64,000 nucleotides of DNA from Burkholderia sp. SRS-46. Its GTDB lineage: Bacteria > Pseudomonadota > Gammaproteobacteria > Burkholderiales > Burkholderiaceae. A program made the position numbers and the translations under genes. Shown here piece by piece: positions 28,290 through 41,269 of the stretch; position 1 is the first letter of the stretch, and each line of letters starts with the position of its first letter. Under the pieces are notes generated by a model. That model was not told the origin of the DNA. It ran no database searches and saw only the letters and a list, made by a program, of their open reading frames with translations. The stretch covers positions 434,001-498,000 of the forward strand of contig NZ_PTXL01000001.1 of assembly GCF_004343775.1 (NCBI RefSeq). The letters are read 5' to 3'.

Positions 28290-29333
28290 GTGGTACCGGT
28301 GTCTCGTCCCGCAGGCGCCACCCGCACGACGCAGGTGGCGATCGTCGCATTGCCGCCCGTGTCGATGTCGGGCGTGGGTCCGATCGTCGATGCGTTGAAT
28401 CTCGCGAACGAGATCGATGGCCGGCTGCTGTATCGCTGGCAGGTGTGTTCGTGGGACGGGCGGCCGGTGCCGCTCGCTGGCGGCGCGCAGTGGCATGCGG
28501 ATGCGGCGTTCAACGATGCGATCGCGTGCGATTGGCTGATCGTCGTCAGCGAGCGGTTCCAGCAGTTCGCGGACTATCGGCTGTTTCTCGCGAGCCTTGC
28601 GCGGGTGGGGCAGCGCACGCCGCTCGTGACGGGCATTCACCATGGCGTGTGGTGGCTCGCGATGGCGGGGCAGTTGTCGGGCTACCGGGTGAGCGTGAAC
28701 TGGGAGACGTACCAGCAGTTTGCCGAGCAGTTCGAGCGTTCGATCGTCACGCAGCAGATTTTCGAGATCGACCGGGATCGGGCGACCTGTGCCGGTGGGC
28801 AGGCTACGGTTGATTTCATGCTGGCCATGATTGGCCGGGAACATGGGCCCGAGCTGGGCGAGCGGATTGCCGATGCGATGGGTGCCGGGACGCTGAGGAG
28901 TGGCGAGGAACGCCAGCGGATTCCTTTCGTCACGGCGCCGGGCGAGCGGCATCCCCGGTTGAATGACGCGTTGCTGCTGATGGAAGCGAATGTCGAGGAT
29001 CCGTTGACGACGGATGAGATCGCCGGGTTGGTCGGCGTTTCGCGCCGACAATTGGAGAGGCTCTTTCGGCAGTATCTCGGGGCGATGCCCTCCAAGTATT
29101 ACCTCAATCTCCGATTGCTGAAGGCGCGCACGCAGTTGCAGCGTACGAGCAAGTCGGTCGTGCAGGTGAGTCTGGCATGTGGGTTTTCTTCTGCTGCGCA
29201 TTTTTCCAATGCGTACCGCGAGCGGTTCGGCGTCACGCCGCGCGAAGATCGGCGGGCCTGGCTCGAGAAGCAGACTGGTGGCGGCAGTGAGCCACGGGGT
29301 GGGGCGCTCGTCGAGCGCGGGAATAAGGATTGA
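28290..29333 (+). CDS. argR: AraC-family arginine regulator ArgR (DJ-1-like sensor domain)
   Basis: A 347-residue GlxA-type regulator: N-terminal DJ-1/PfpI-like domain (about 15-190) and two C-terminal AraC helix-turn-helices (about 225-320; TDEIAGLVGVSRRQLERLFR and VVQVSLACGFSSAAHFSNAY). In Pseudomonas aeruginosa a protein of this type senses arginine, activates the AST operon and the transporter, and represses biosynthesis; its position between transporter and ast genes here supports the same job. Start GTG 28290; GTG 28299 is an alternative. It is 22 bases after aotP. Confidence 0.88.
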   Translation: MVPVSRPAGATRTTQVAIVALPPVSMSGVGPIVDALNLANEIDGRLLYRWQVCSWDGRPVPLAGGAQWHADAAFNDAIACDWLIVVSERFQQFADYRLFLASLARVGQRTPLVTGIHHGVWWLAMAGQLSGYRVSVNWETYQQFAEQFERSIVTQQIFEIDRDRATCAGGQATVDFMLAMIGREHGPELGERIADAMGAGTLRSGEERQRIPFVTAPGERHPRLNDALLLMEANVEDPLTTDEIAGLVGVSRRQLERLFRQYLGAMPSKYYLNLRLLKARTQLQRTSKSVVQVSLACGFSSAAHFSNAYRERFGVTPREDRRAWLEKQTGGGSEPRGGALVERGNKD

Positions 29334-29460
29334 GGTGTGAGGGGTGGGCTGGGGAGGGGCGACGCTAATAGACCGCTAGCAAAACGGGACAGACGAAAGA
29401 GCAGGCGCACCGAAGCCAACCCCAAAAGGCCGAAGGCAAAAAGCCCATCCCGATAGAACC

Positions 29461-29520
29461 CGTCGCAATTCTGCAAGACGCCTGCATCACCCTTACCTAA
29501 ACTTGAACCTATTGTTCAAG
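29461..29520 (+). promoter_or_regulatory. astC leader: ArgR-like half-site and inverted repeat
   Basis: CGTCGC-N8-AA at 29461-29476 matches the Pseudomonas ArgR half-site TGTCGC-N8-AA with one change. Closer to the gene a perfect inverted repeat CTTGAAC-CTATT-GTTCAAG (29502-29520) ends 22 bases before the start codon; it may be an operator or a 5'-UTR hairpin. The rest of 29334-29542 shows no other signal. Confidence 0.4.
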
Positions 29521-29542
29521 ACCTCTACCGAAAGGAACCGCC

Positions 29543-30775
29543 ATGACGAACCTGACCGTGAACCGCCAGACTTTCGACGAAGTGATGGTGCCGGTGTTTT
29601 CCCCCGCGCCGTTCGTGCCGGATCGCGGCGAAGGCTCGCGCGTGTGGGACACGGCAGGCCGCGAGTACGTGGATTTCGCGTGCGGCATCGCCGTCACGTC
29701 GCTCGGCCACGGCCATCCGGAACTGATGAAGGTACTCGAAGAGCAAAGCCGCAAGCTCTGGCACATCGGCAACGGCTACACGAACGAACCGGTGCTGCGC
29801 CTTGCAAAACGCCTCGAATCGCTGACCTTCGCCGACCGCGCATTCTTCGCGAACTCGGGCGCGGAAGCGAACGAAGCCGCACTGAAACTCGCCCGCCGCG
29901 TCGCATTCGAACGCCACGGCGCAGACAAATACGAAATCGTCTCGTTCGTGCAGTCGTTCCACGGCCGCACGTTCTTCACCGTCAGCGTCGGCGGCCAGCC
30001 GAAGTACTCCGAAGGCTTCGGCCCGGTGCCGGCCGGCATCAAGCACCTGCCGTTCAACGACATCGAAGCCGCCAAGGCCGCGATCGGCCCGAAGACCTGC
30101 GCGGTGATCGTCGAGCCGGTGCAGGGCGAAGGCGGCGTGATCCCCGCCGATCCGGCCTTCCTGAAGGCACTGCGCGAAGCTTGCGACGCGCACGGCGCAC
30201 TCCTGATCTTCGACGAAGTGCAAACGGGCGTCGGCCGCACGGGCCAGTTCTACGCCTACATGGACACGGGCGTCACGCCGGACATCCTCACCACCGCGAA
30301 GGCGCTCGGCAACGGCTTCCCGATCGGCGCGATGCTGACCACCAACGAACTGGCCGCCCACTTCAAGGTCGGCGTGCACGGCACGACCTACGGCGGCAAC
30401 CCGCTCGCATCGGCAATCGCCGACAAGGTCGTCGAGCTGATCGGCGACCCGGCGCTGCTCGAAGGCGTGCGCGAACGCAGCGTGCGCCTGAAGGGCGCGC
30501 TCGAGCGCATCAACGCACGCTTCGGCATCTTCAAGGAAGTGCGCGGCAAGGGCCTGCTGGTCGGCGCGGAACTCACCGCCGCCTTCGACGGCCGCGCGAA
30601 GGACTTCGTCAATGCCGCCGCCGAACACGGCGTGATCATGCTGATCGCGGGCCCGAACGTGCTGCGCTTCGTGCCGTCGCTGGTGATCCCGTTCGACGTG
30701 CTCGACGAAGGCCTCGCGCGCTTCGAAAAGGCGGTCGAACAAGTGCTCGCCGCACAGGAAGCCAACGCGCGCTGA
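29543..30775 (+). CDS. astC: Succinylornithine transaminase
   Basis: Class III PLP aminotransferase (410 residues), third step of the AST pathway: N2-succinylornithine plus 2-oxoglutarate to succinylglutamate semialdehyde. PLP-binding residues: [16 protein letters not shown] near 105, [13 protein letters not shown] near 225 and the Schiff-base Lys253 in [16 protein letters not shown] precedes ATG 29543. This enzyme can also act as acetylornithine transaminase in relatives. First gene of the ast run. Confidence 0.94.
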   Translation: MTNLTVNRQTFDEVMVPVFSPAPFVPDRGEGSRVWDTAGREYVDFACGIAVTSLGHGHPELMKVLEEQSRKLWHIGNGYTNEPVLRLAKRLESLTFADRAFFANSGAEANEAALKLARRVAFERHGADKYEIVSFVQSFHGRTFFTVSVGGQPKYSEGFGPVPAGIKHLPFNDIEAAKAAIGPKTCAVIVEPVQGEGGVIPADPAFLKALREACDAHGALLIFDEVQTGVGRTGQFYAYMDTGVTPDILTTAKALGNGFPIGAMLTTNELAAHFKVGVHGTTYGGNPLASAIADKVVELIGDPALLEGVRERSVRLKGALERINARFGIFKEVRGKGLLVGAELTAAFDGRAKDFVNAAAEHGVIMLIAGPNVLRFVPSLVIPFDVLDEGLARFEKAVEQVLAAQEANAR

Positions 30776-30805
30776 ACGGCGCGTCCATCGCAGACAGGAA
30801 CGACG

Positions 30806-31857
30806 ATGCTATTTGTTCGCCCCGGCAAACTCACGGATCTCGATGCGCTCGCGCAGATGGCGCGCACCGCGCAGCCGGTCCTGCACTCGCTGCCGCATGA
30901 TCGCGCGGCGCTCGAGGCGCGCGTTGCGCTCTCGGAGGATTCGTTTCGCACGGACGTCGACTTCGCCGGCGAGGAGTTCTATCTCTTCGTGCTCGAGGAT
31001 TCGACCACCGGCAAACTGCTCGGCACCGCCAGCATCGTGGCGGCGGCCGGCTACTCCGAACCGTTCTACGCATTCCGCAACGACGCGCTGATCCATGCGT
31101 CGCGCGAACTGCACGTGAACCGCAAGATCCACGCGCTGACGATGTCGCACGAGCTGACCGGCAAGAGCCGGCTCGCGGGCTTCTACGTCGATCCGTCGCT
31201 GCGCGGCGACGCCGCCGCGCACCTGATCTCGCGCGCACGGATGATGTACATCGCCGCGAACCGCCGCCGCTTCACGCCCGAAGTGTTCACGCTGCTGCTC
31301 GGCGTGAGCGACGAGAACGGCGCGTCGCCGTTCTGGGAAGCGGTGGGCCGCAAGTTCTTCGGCCGCGATTTCGAAGACGTCGACATCGCATCGGGCGGCC
31401 GCAGCCGCACCTTCATCGCCGAGGTGATGCCCGCGTATCCGCTGTACGTGCCGCTGCTGCCGGAAGCCGCGCAGCGCGTGCTCGGCGAACCGAACGCCAC
31501 CGCGCTGCTCGCGTACGACATCCACCTCGAGGAAGGCTTCGAGCCGGACCGCTTCGTCGACATCTTCGACGCGGGCCCGGTGCTGACCCAGCAGGTCGAC
31601 CGCACCGCGTGCGTGAAGCACGCGGCCGAGCGCACGGTGCGCGAGGCCGCGCACCAGCAGGGCGATGTCGCGTACCTCGTGTCGAGCGGCAGCGGCGAAT
31701 CGTTCCGCTGCGTGCTCGCCGACCTGCCGGGCGATGCGGGGGATGACGCGCCGCTCGCGAGCGACGTGCGCGCGGCGCTGAACGTGAAGGATGGCGATGT
31801 CGTGCGCTGCGTGCCGCTGCACCAGCGCGACGACGAAGATTTGAAGGGAGACGCAGC

Positions 31858-31861
<4 letters not shown>
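30806..31861 (+). CDS. aruF: Arginine N-succinyltransferase, alpha-type subunit
   Basis: A 351-residue AstA-family protein; AST step one transfers succinyl from succinyl-CoA to arginine. The family opening LFVRPGKLTDLDAL and the LTMSHELTGKSRLAGFYVDP, RSRTFIAEVMPAYPLYVPLLP segments are visible. Two adjacent AstA paralogues occur here, as in Pseudomonas aruF/aruG, where they form a heteromer; E. coli has one. AGGA lies 6 bases before ATG 30806; the stop overlaps aruG by 4 bases. Confidence 0.93.
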
Positions 31862-34360
<2,499 letters not shown>

Positions 34361-34374
34361 TCGAGGGAACGACG

Positions 34375-35715
34375 ATGAACGCACAAGAAGCCAATTTCGA
34401 CGGACTCGTCGGCCCGACCCACAACTACGCCGGGCTGTCGTTCGGCAACGTGGCGTCGCTGAACAACGAGAAATCGGCCGCGAACCCGAAGGCCGCCGCG
34501 AAGCAGGGCCTGCGCAAGATGAAGCAGTTGGCCGACCTCGGCTTCGCGCAGGGCGTGTTGCCGCCGCAGGAGCGCCCGTCGCTGCGCCTGCTGCGCGAAC
34601 TGGGCTTCTCGGGCAAGGACGCGGATGTGATCGCGAAGGCCGCGAAGCAGGCGCCCGAACTGCTGGCCGCCGCGAGCTCGGCATCGGCGATGTGGACCGC
34701 CAACGCGGCCACGGTCAGCCCGTCGGCCGACACGAGCGACGGCCGCGTGCACTTCACGCCGGCCAACCTGTGCAGCAAGCTGCACCGCGCGATCGAGCAC
34801 GAGTCGACGCGCCGCACGCTGTCGACGCTGTTCGCCGATCCGGCCCGCTTCGTGGTGCACGAGGCGCTGACCGGCACGCCGGCGCTCGGCGACGAAGGCG
34901 CGGCGAACCACACGCGCTTTTGCGCCGAATACGGCAAGCCGGGCGTCGAGTTCTTCGTGTACGGCCGCGCGGAATACCGCCGCGGGCCGGAGCCGAAGCG
35001 CTTCCCGGCGCGCCAGACCTTCGAGGCGAGCCGCGCGGTCGCGCATCGCCACGGGCTCGCCGAAGAGGCGACGGTCTACGCGCAGCAGGACCCGGACGTG
35101 ATCGACGCAGGCGTGTTCCACAACGACGTGATCTCGGTCGGCAACCGCGACACGCTGTTCGCGCACGAGCGCGCGTTCGTCAACAAGCAGGCGATCTACG
35201 ACACGCTGACCGCGGCGCTCGACGCGCGCGGCGCACGCCTGAACGTGATCGAGGTGCCGGACGCGGCGGTGGGCGTGTCCGACGCGGTGACGTCGTATCT
35301 GTTCAACAGCCAGCTGCTGTCGCGCGCCGACGGCTCGCAGGTGCTGGTCGTGCCGCAGGAATGCCGCGAGAACGCGAACGTTGCCGCCTACCTCGACAGC
35401 CTCGCGGCCGGCAACGGCCCGATCCGCGACGTGCTCGTGTTCGACCTGCGCGAAAGCATGAAGAACGGCGGCGGCCCGGCCTGCCTGCGCCTGCGCGTGG
35501 TGCTGAACGATGCCGAACGCGCGGCCGTCACGTCGAACGTGTGGATCAACGACACGCTGTTCGCGTCGCTCGACGCGTGGATCGAGAAGCACTACCGCGA
35601 CCGCCTCGCGCCGGACGACCTCGCCGATCCGGCGCTGCTCGACGAGTCGCGCACCGCGCTCGACGAGCTGACGCAGATCCTGCGCGTCGGGTCGCTGTAT
35701 GACTTCCAGCGCTGA
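34375..35715 (+). CDS. astB: N-succinylarginine dihydrolase
   Basis: A 446-residue guanidino-modifying enzyme, AST step two, which splits succinylarginine to succinylornithine, CO2 and ammonia. The start [19 protein letters not shown], the [10 protein letters not shown] histidine region and the nucleophile Cys370 in [13 protein letters not shown] are all conserved. GAGGGA lies 6 bases before ATG 34375. The end overlaps astE by 17 bases. Confidence 0.95.
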   Translation: MNAQEANFDGLVGPTHNYAGLSFGNVASLNNEKSAANPKAAAKQGLRKMKQLADLGFAQGVLPPQERPSLRLLRELGFSGKDADVIAKAAKQAPELLAAASSASAMWTANAATVSPSADTSDGRVHFTPANLCSKLHRAIEHESTRRTLSTLFADPARFVVHEALTGTPALGDEGAANHTRFCAEYGKPGVEFFVYGRAEYRRGPEPKRFPARQTFEASRAVAHRHGLAEEATVYAQQDPDVIDAGVFHNDVISVGNRDTLFAHERAFVNKQAIYDTLTAALDARGARLNVIEVPDAAVGVSDAVTSYLFNSQLLSRADGSQVLVVPQECRENANVAAYLDSLAAGNGPIRDVLVFDLRESMKNGGGPACLRLRVVLNDAERAAVTSNVWINDTLFASLDAWIEKHYRDRLAPDDLADPALLDESRTALDELTQILRVGSLYDFQR

Positions 35716-36754
35716 GGCCCGCATGGGCGACGCGGCCTGGCTCGACGATTTCCTCGCGTTCACGCTGGCCGGCGAAGCGCCGGCCACGCGCGACGGCGTC
35801 TGCGCCGGCGGCGCGGTGCGCTGGCGCTGGCAGGGCGAAGGGCTGCTCGTGCTCGAGCCGCGCGATGCCGGCACGGCGTCGCGCCGCAGCGTGCTCGTGT
35901 CGGCCGGCGTGCATGGCGACGAAACCGCGCCGATCGAGCTGCTGTCGACGCTCGTGCGCGACGTCGCGGCCGGCACGCTGCCGCTCGCGTGCCGGCTGTG
36001 CATCGTGCTCGGCAATTCGCCGGCGATGCGCGCGGGCAAGCGCTATCTCGACGACGACCTGAACCGGCTGTTCAGCGGCCGTCACGCGCAGGTGCCGGAG
36101 AGCCGCGAGGCGCCGCGCGCCGCGCGGCTCGAAGCGGTCGCGGCGGCGTTCTTCGCCGATGCGCCGGATGCCCCGGACGCGCGCTGGCACGTCGACATGC
36201 ACACGGCGATCCGCGCGTCGGTGTTCGAGCAGTTCGCGCTGCTGCCGCATACGGGCACGCCGCCGGCGCGCACGATGGTCGAGTGGCTCGGCGATGCGCG
36301 CATCGCGGCGGTGCTGCTGCATACCGCGAAGGGGTACACGTACTCGCACTTCACGGCCGAACACTGCGGCGCGCTCGCGTGCACGCTGGAGCTCGGCAAG
36401 GTGCGGCCGTTCGGCCAGAACGACCTGACGCGCTTCGCGCCCGCGGATCGCGCGGTGCGCAAGCTGGTGTCGGGCGTGGGGCGAGATCTGGATGCGCCGC
36501 TGCCGCGCGTGTTCACGGTGATCGACCAGATCACGAAGCAGAGCGACGCGCTGGAGCTGTTCGTCGCGGCCGACGTCGCGAACTTCACGCCGTTCCCGCG
36601 CGGCACGGTGCTCGCGCAGGACGGCGCGTACCGCTACACGGTGCGGCACGACGAGGAGCGGATCGTGTTTCCGAACCCGTCGGTGAAGCCCGGCCTGCGT
36701 GCCGGCCTGATGGTCGTCGATACCACGCGCGAGACGCTCGGCGCGCTGGTCTGA
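35699..36754 (+). CDS. astE: Succinylglutamate desuccinylase
   Basis: Zinc carboxypeptidase-like hydrolase releasing glutamate and succinate, the last AST step. Zinc ligands are in [13 protein letters not shown] (His/Glu) and HVDMHTAIR (His); the catalytic Glu is in [17 protein letters not shown]. With ATG 35699 it has 351 residues, about 30 longer than E. coli AstE; ATG 35723 would give 343 and reduce the overlap with astB. Either way the genes overlap or abut, so they are coupled. Confidence 0.92.
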   Translation: MTSSAEARMGDAAWLDDFLAFTLAGEAPATRDGVCAGGAVRWRWQGEGLLVLEPRDAGTASRRSVLVSAGVHGDETAPIELLSTLVRDVAAGTLPLACRLCIVLGNSPAMRAGKRYLDDDLNRLFSGRHAQVPESREAPRAARLEAVAAAFFADAPDAPDARWHVDMHTAIRASVFEQFALLPHTGTPPARTMVEWLGDARIAAVLLHTAKGYTYSHFTAEHCGALACTLELGKVRPFGQNDLTRFAPADRAVRKLVSGVGRDLDAPLPRVFTVIDQITKQSDALELFVAADVANFTPFPRGTVLAQDGAYRYTVRHDEERIVFPNPSVKPGLRAGLMVVDTTRETLGALV

Positions 36755-36872
36755 CCCGCGGGGCGCCGGCGCCTTGCGTATTTGCGACGTCGTCTTGCAA
36801 GTTCGGCAGCACGCCCGTGCGGCACGGTGTGCGCAGTGCAGCAACCGTCGCGGCGGGCCGCGTTGCCTGACG

Positions 36873-36903
36873 GCGCGCGCGGATTGGTACAATCGCGGCC
36901 TTG
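36873..36903 (+). promoter_or_regulatory. Possible promoter of the arginine-binding-protein gene
   Basis: TTGCCT (36873-36878), a 19-base spacer and TACAAT (36898-36903) form a sub-optimal sigma-70-type pair about 115 bases before the start. It would allow the binding protein to be made independently of, and more abundantly than, the ast enzymes. Confidence 0.4.
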
Positions 36904-37017
36904 CGGCTGTTGCGCCGCATCACGGCGACGCGTTGCGATTGTCCGGGCGTTCCGGCCCTGCAATGATGCATCGTCCGTTGTTCAAGAACACCCGTTCGTA
37001 TCGAGGAGATTCCCCTG

Positions 37018-37812
37018 ATGAAGTTGGATTGGCGAAAGATGGCCGCGCACGCGGTAGTGACGGCGGTGGCCGTGGCGGCAGGCAGCGCGTTTGCGGCGGA
37101 TCTGAGGGAGATCCGTTTCGGCGTCGAGGCGTCGTATGCGCCGTTCGAGTACAAGACGCCCGACGGCAAGCTGGCCGGCTTCGACATCGACATCGGCAAC
37201 GCGGTGTGCGCGAAGCTGAAGACGAAGTGCGTGTGGGTGGAGAACGACTTCGACGGCCTGATCCCGGCGCTGCAGGCGCGCAAGTTCGACGCGATCAACT
37301 CGGACATGACGATCACCGACCAGCGCAAGCACGCGGTCGCGTTTACCGATCCGATCTACACGATCCCGAACCAGCTGATCGCGAAGCAGGGCAGCGGCCT
37401 GCTGCCGACCCCGCAATCGCTGAAGGGCAAGCGCGTGGGCGTGCTGCAGGGCACGATCCAGGAAGCGTACGCGAAGAAGAAGTGGGCGCCGGCCGGCGTT
37501 GAAGTCGTGCCGTACCAGACGCAGGATCTCGCCTACGCGGACCTGAAGTCGGGCCGTCTCGACGCCGCGTTCCAGGATTCGGAAGCGGGCGCGAAGGGCT
37601 TCCTGTCGAAGCCGCAGGGCGCGGGCTTCGCGTTCGCGGGCGGCGCGGTCAGCGACGCCGAGATCCTCGGCTCGGGCGTCGGTTTCGGCCTGCGCAAGAA
37701 CGACGCGGCACTGAAGACCGCGCTCGATCAGGCGCTCAAGGAACTGAAGGCGGACGGCACGATCGACAACCTCGCGAAGAAGTACTTCAGCGTGCCCGTG
37801 ACGCTCAAGTAA
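37018..37812 (+). CDS. aotJ: Arginine/ornithine periplasmic binding protein
   Basis: A 264-residue type II binding protein. Signal peptide residues 1-27 (GSAFAAD cleavage). Ligand-pocket phrases: IRFGVEASYAPFEYKTPDGK, GFDIDIGNAVC, FDAINSDMTIT and GVLQGTIQEAYA, as in LAO/ArgT-type proteins. Most likely delivers arginine or ornithine to AotQMP, encoded 9 kb upstream at the other end of the ast block. GAGGAG lies 9 bases before ATG 37018; a strong terminator follows. Confidence 0.9.
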   Translation: MKLDWRKMAAHAVVTAVAVAAGSAFAADLREIRFGVEASYAPFEYKTPDGKLAGFDIDIGNAVCAKLKTKCVWVENDFDGLIPALQARKFDAINSDMTITDQRKHAVAFTDPIYTIPNQLIAKQGSGLLPTPQSLKGKRVGVLQGTIQEAYAKKKWAPAGVEVVPYQTQDLAYADLKSGRLDAAFQDSEAGAKGFLSKPQGAGFAFAGGAVSDAEILGSGVGFGLRKNDAALKTALDQALKELKADGTIDNLAKKYFSVPVTLK

Positions 37813-37836
37813 GCGCGCGGCTCGATCCGTCGCACG

Positions 37837-37873
37837 ATGCAAACCGGCCGCTTTCGCGGCCGGTTTGCATTTG
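37837..37873. terminator. Intrinsic terminator after the arginine-binding-protein gene
   Basis: Perfect 15-bp stem ATGCAAACCGGCCGC (37837-37851) with 37856-37870, loop TTTC, then a short TTT. It lies between two convergent genes and could serve both. Confidence 0.85.
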
Positions 37874-37911
37874 GGGACGGGAAATGTACGGGGGGAGGGG
37901 CGCGGAGCCGC

Positions 37912-39402
37912 TCAGGCCTTGAAGAACCGGCTCAGCTCCCGCGCCATCTCGTTGAGCACGGCCATCTCCTGCTGGGTGATCTTGCGCGCGGGCTGCGCGC
38001 CGGCCCAGTCGCCGTACAGCAGCGCGACCGTCGACGTGCCGACGCGCACCGGCAGCAGCACGAACGCGTGCGCGTCGTCGAACGCGTCGAGATACCACGC
38101 GGGCAGGCGTTTCAGCATCTTCGGCTCGCGCGCCTGCTCGATGAAGATGCCGACGGAATTGGTGATCGCGAGGTGGAACACGTCCGGCTCGAAGCGCTCG
38201 TCGAAGCGCAGCTGGCCGAGCGCCGCGTCGACGTCCGCGCCGAAGCCGAGGCGCGCGGCGAAGGTGCCGTCGTCGCGCCGCACGAACATCACGGTGCGGG
38301 TGAACGCGAGGCCCGCGAGCAGGCTTTCCGACGCGAGCGCGAGCACCGGCGTGAGCACGTGCTCGGACGGCAGCGCGCGCAAGTCCGAGAGGCCCGCCTC
38401 GAGGCAGGCCTCGGGCTCGCCCTGCGCGCGCGCGATCGCGTCCGCGTTCGCGCGCAGCTCGACGATCTCGCGCATCACGGTGTCGCTCGCCTCTTCGCGC
38501 GCGAGCAGCTCGGCCATCGCGACGAGCGCTTCGGGCTCCGTGTCGAGCACCCCGCCGTAATGCTGCGCGAGCGACGCGATGCGCGCGTCGCGCTGCGGGC
38601 TTGCCGGCATCGCCAGCGCGTTCGCGACGTCGGTCGAGCAGCGGCTCACCGCGCGCAGCCAGTGCACCTCGCTGGCCGGGCTGTCGTCGTCGGTGGTGTC
38701 GCGCGACGCGTCGTCGCCGTCTTCCACGAGGCTGGCGAGGTGGTCGTCGTCGGCCATGCCCGCTCGGATCACGTCGGGCAGCCGCCAGCGGGCCGCGGCC
38801 TCGAGGCCGATCTCGTCGAAGCCGACGCCGAGCACGTCGACGCAGGCCGTCGCCTCGTCGCCGTGCAGCTCGGCGGCGCGCCGGCGGATCCGGTCCCATT
38901 CGCTGTCGAGATAGCAGACCACCAGCAGCTTGCCGACCTGGCGCATCAGCGTGCAGACGACCGCTTCCTCGCCGGCGCGCAAATCCGCGTGCTCGGTCAG
39001 CTTGCGCGCGACGCAGCCCGACAGCAGCGCGCGGTTCAGCTCGAGCTTCGCGTCGATCCGGCGCGGCGTGCTCTGGTGGAAGTGATCGACGAGCTTCAGG
39101 CCGACGACGAGATGGCCGACCGCGTCCATGCCCAGCACCATCAGCGCGCGGGTCACGGTCGTGATGTTGCCGCCGAACGCCATGTACATCGCGGAGTTGG
39201 CGAGCCGCAGCACTTTCTGCGTCAGCGCGAAGTCGGACAGCACGACGCGCACGAGCGCGGTGAAGTCCAGGTCGTCGTTCTTCATCGCGGCCATGGTGGC
39301 GCGCAGCGATTCCGACAGCAGCGGGAAATCGCCCCGTTCGTTCATCCGGGCCCACAGCTTGTCGAGCAGCGCCGTCCGGGGCAGGTGTTCGGTGATTGAC
39401 AT
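37912..39402 (-). CDS. HDOD-domain signalling protein with C-terminal GAF-like region
   Basis: A 496-residue cytoplasmic protein. The HDOD domain covers about residues 10-215 (FPLLSESLRATMAA, VVLSDFALTQKVLRLANSAMY, MRQVGKLLVVCYLDSEW, RWRLPDVIRAGM). HDOD is the catalytically empty relative of HD phosphohydrolases. From about 330 to the end lies a GAF-like region (LAGLAFTRTVMFVRRDDGTFAARLGFG). It starts 31 bases after the EAL gene on the same strand, suggesting one signalling unit. Confidence 0.82.
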   Translation of the reverse strand: MSITEHLPRTALLDKLWARMNERGDFPLLSESLRATMAAMKNDDLDFTALVRVVLSDFALTQKVLRLANSAMYMAFGGNITTVTRALMVLGMDAVGHLVVGLKLVDHFHQSTPRRIDAKLELNRALLSGCVARKLTEHADLRAGEEAVVCTLMRQVGKLLVVCYLDSEWDRIRRRAAELHGDEATACVDVLGVGFDEIGLEAAARWRLPDVIRAGMADDDHLASLVEDGDDASRDTTDDDSPASEVHWLRAVSRCSTDVANALAMPASPQRDARIASLAQHYGGVLDTEPEALVAMAELLAREEASDTVMREIVELRANADAIARAQGEPEACLEAGLSDLRALPSEHVLTPVLALASESLLAGLAFTRTVMFVRRDDGTFAARLGFGADVDAALGQLRFDERFEPDVFHLAITNSVGIFIEQAREPKMLKRLPAWYLDAFDDAHAFVLLPVRVGTSTVALLYGDWAGAQPARKITQQEMAVLNEMARELSRFFKA

Positions 39403-39433
39403 ACGGATCTGTTCGGTTCGCGGCGGCGGCGCG

Positions 39434-41269
39434 TCAGGCCGTCGCATGCAGGCGGAGCTGCTGCGCCTCGAAGCGCTGCGCCAGTTCCTCGGACGGCAGC
39501 GCCTGGCAGACGAGCCAGCCCTGGATATGGTTGCAGCCCATTTCGGTCAGCAGCTCGCGCTGCGCCTCGGTCTCGACGCCTTCGGCGACGAGTTCGAGGT
39601 CGAGCGTTTGCGCGAGGCCGACCACCGCCGACACGATCGCGCGGTCGTTGCGCGACGTCAACAGGTTCTCGACGAAGCTGCGATCGATCTTCAGCTTCGC
39701 GAGCGGGAAGCGCTGCAGGTAGGCGAGGCTCGAATAGCCGGTGCCGAAATCGTCGATCGCGAAGCGGATGCCGAGATCGGTCAGCTCCTCGAGCAGCCCC
39801 TTTGCATGCGCCGGATCGTGCATCAGCAGGCTTTCGGTGATCTCGAGCACGATGCGGCGCGGGTCGATGCCGGTCAGCGTGATCGCGTCGCGCACGCTCT
39901 GCGTGAAGCGCGGGTCGCGGAACTGCTGCGGCGACACGTTGACCGCGACGTATTGCAGCGCGAGGCCCTGGCGGTCCCATGCGACCAGTTGCATGCACGC
40001 GGCCTTCAGCACCCAGTTGCCGAGGTAGTTGATGAGGCCGATCGATTCCGCGAGCGGGATGAAGGTCGCCGGCGGCACGAGGCCGTGCACCGGATGGCGC
40101 CAGCGGATCAGCGCCTCGACGCCGACCACCGCGCCCGACTGGCTGCGCGTGATCGGCTGGAAGTGCAGCGAGAACTCGCCGTTGCGCACGCCGTCGTACA
40201 GGTCGGCTTCGAGCTTCAGGCGCTCGGCGTCGGCCGGATCGTCGATCGGCGTGTGGAACGCGAGCGCATTGCCGCCCGACGCCTTCGCCTGCTCGAGCGC
40301 GTGGTCCGCACGGCGCAGCAGCGGGCTGTGGTGCTGCGCGCGATGCGGCGCCGCGCGCTCGTCGGGATACAGCGCGATGCCGATGCTCGCGGACAGGTGC
40401 ACGGGCTGCCCGTGGTACACGTACGGCTGCCGCACCGCGGCCTGCAGCCGGCGGCCGAGCGCGCCCGCGATGTCGCTCGCGAGTCCGCGGTCGGGCGCGG
40501 TGAACACCACCGCGAACTTGTCGCTCGCGACCCGCGCGAGCTGTTCCTGCGGCGCCATCAGCGCCTGCAGCCGCTGCGCGGTCTCGCGCAGCAGCGTGTC
40601 GCCGGCGTCGTAGCCGAGCGCGCGGTTGATCCGCTGGTAGTCGTCGAGGTCGAGCAGCACCAGCGCCGCGCAGGTGCCCGTCTCGTCGGCGGTCTGCTGC
40701 GCGCGCATCAGCGCCGGCACCAGCGCCGACAGGTTGTCGAGCCCGGTCATCGGGTCGTGGTGCATCTCGTAGGTGAGGCGCGCCTCGAGCGCGCGCCACG
40801 ACGACACGTCGAACGCGGCGATCGCGAAGCCGTCGACGCCGTGGTGGCGGCTCTTCACCGCGCGCACCTCGACGTCGAGCGGGTAGGTGAGGGACTTGAC
40901 GATGCACATCGTTGCCTTCTCGACCTGGCCGGAGCGCGACGCGCGCGCGAGCAGCTCTTCGAGCGTCGCGGTATCCTGTTCGGCGATCAGGTCGCGCAGC
41001 GTCAGCGTGTGCAGATAGTCGCGGTGATAGCCGATGAAGCGCAGGCTTGCATCGGACACGTAGAGAAAGCGCAGCTCGCGATCGACGTGGGCGAGGAAAT
41101 CCACCGGGCCGACCGTCTGCTCCAGCCAGTTGCGCACGGTGTCGTCGCGACGCGGCGCGCCGGCGCGCGCGGGCATCAGCGCGCCGCCCGACCAGGCGAA
41201 GCGGCGCAGCGTATGCAGGGCGCTGCGCCAGGAGCCCTTGCGTGGCGTCTGTTTCCTGTTGGCTTCCAT
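39434..41269 (-). CDS. PAS-GGDEF-EAL protein, probable c-di-GMP phosphodiesterase
   Basis: A 611-residue protein with a PAS-like domain (about 50-155), a GGDEF domain (165-345) and an EAL domain (350-600). The GGDEF site is ASDKF (248-252), so synthesis is unlikely and the domain may only bind GTP or regulate. The EAL site looks intact: Glu385 in VEALIRW, VNVSPQ, Glu in LEITES, Asp506-Asp507 in DDFGTGYSS, Lys527 and EGVET. It should therefore lower c-di-GMP. ATG 41269 is used; the frame extends upstream to 41500 without family similarity. No membrane segment. Confidence 0.88.
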   Translation of the reverse strand: MEANRKQTPRKGSWRSALHTLRRFAWSGGALMPARAGAPRRDDTVRNWLEQTVGPVDFLAHVDRELRFLYVSDASLRFIGYHRDYLHTLTLRDLIAEQDTATLEELLARASRSGQVEKATMCIVKSLTYPLDVEVRAVKSRHHGVDGFAIAAFDVSSWRALEARLTYEMHHDPMTGLDNLSALVPALMRAQQTADETGTCAALVLLDLDDYQRINRALGYDAGDTLLRETAQRLQALMAPQEQLARVASDKFAVVFTAPDRGLASDIAGALGRRLQAAVRQPYVYHGQPVHLSASIGIALYPDERAAPHRAQHHSPLLRRADHALEQAKASGGNALAFHTPIDDPADAERLKLEADLYDGVRNGEFSLHFQPITRSQSGAVVGVEALIRWRHPVHGLVPPATFIPLAESIGLINYLGNWVLKAACMQLVAWDRQGLALQYVAVNVSPQQFRDPRFTQSVRDAITLTGIDPRRIVLEITESLLMHDPAHAKGLLEELTDLGIRFAIDDFGTGYSSLAYLQRFPLAKLKIDRSFVENLLTSRNDRAIVSAVVGLAQTLDLELVAEGVETEAQRELLTEMGCNHIQGWLVCQALPSEELAQRFEAQQLRLHATA

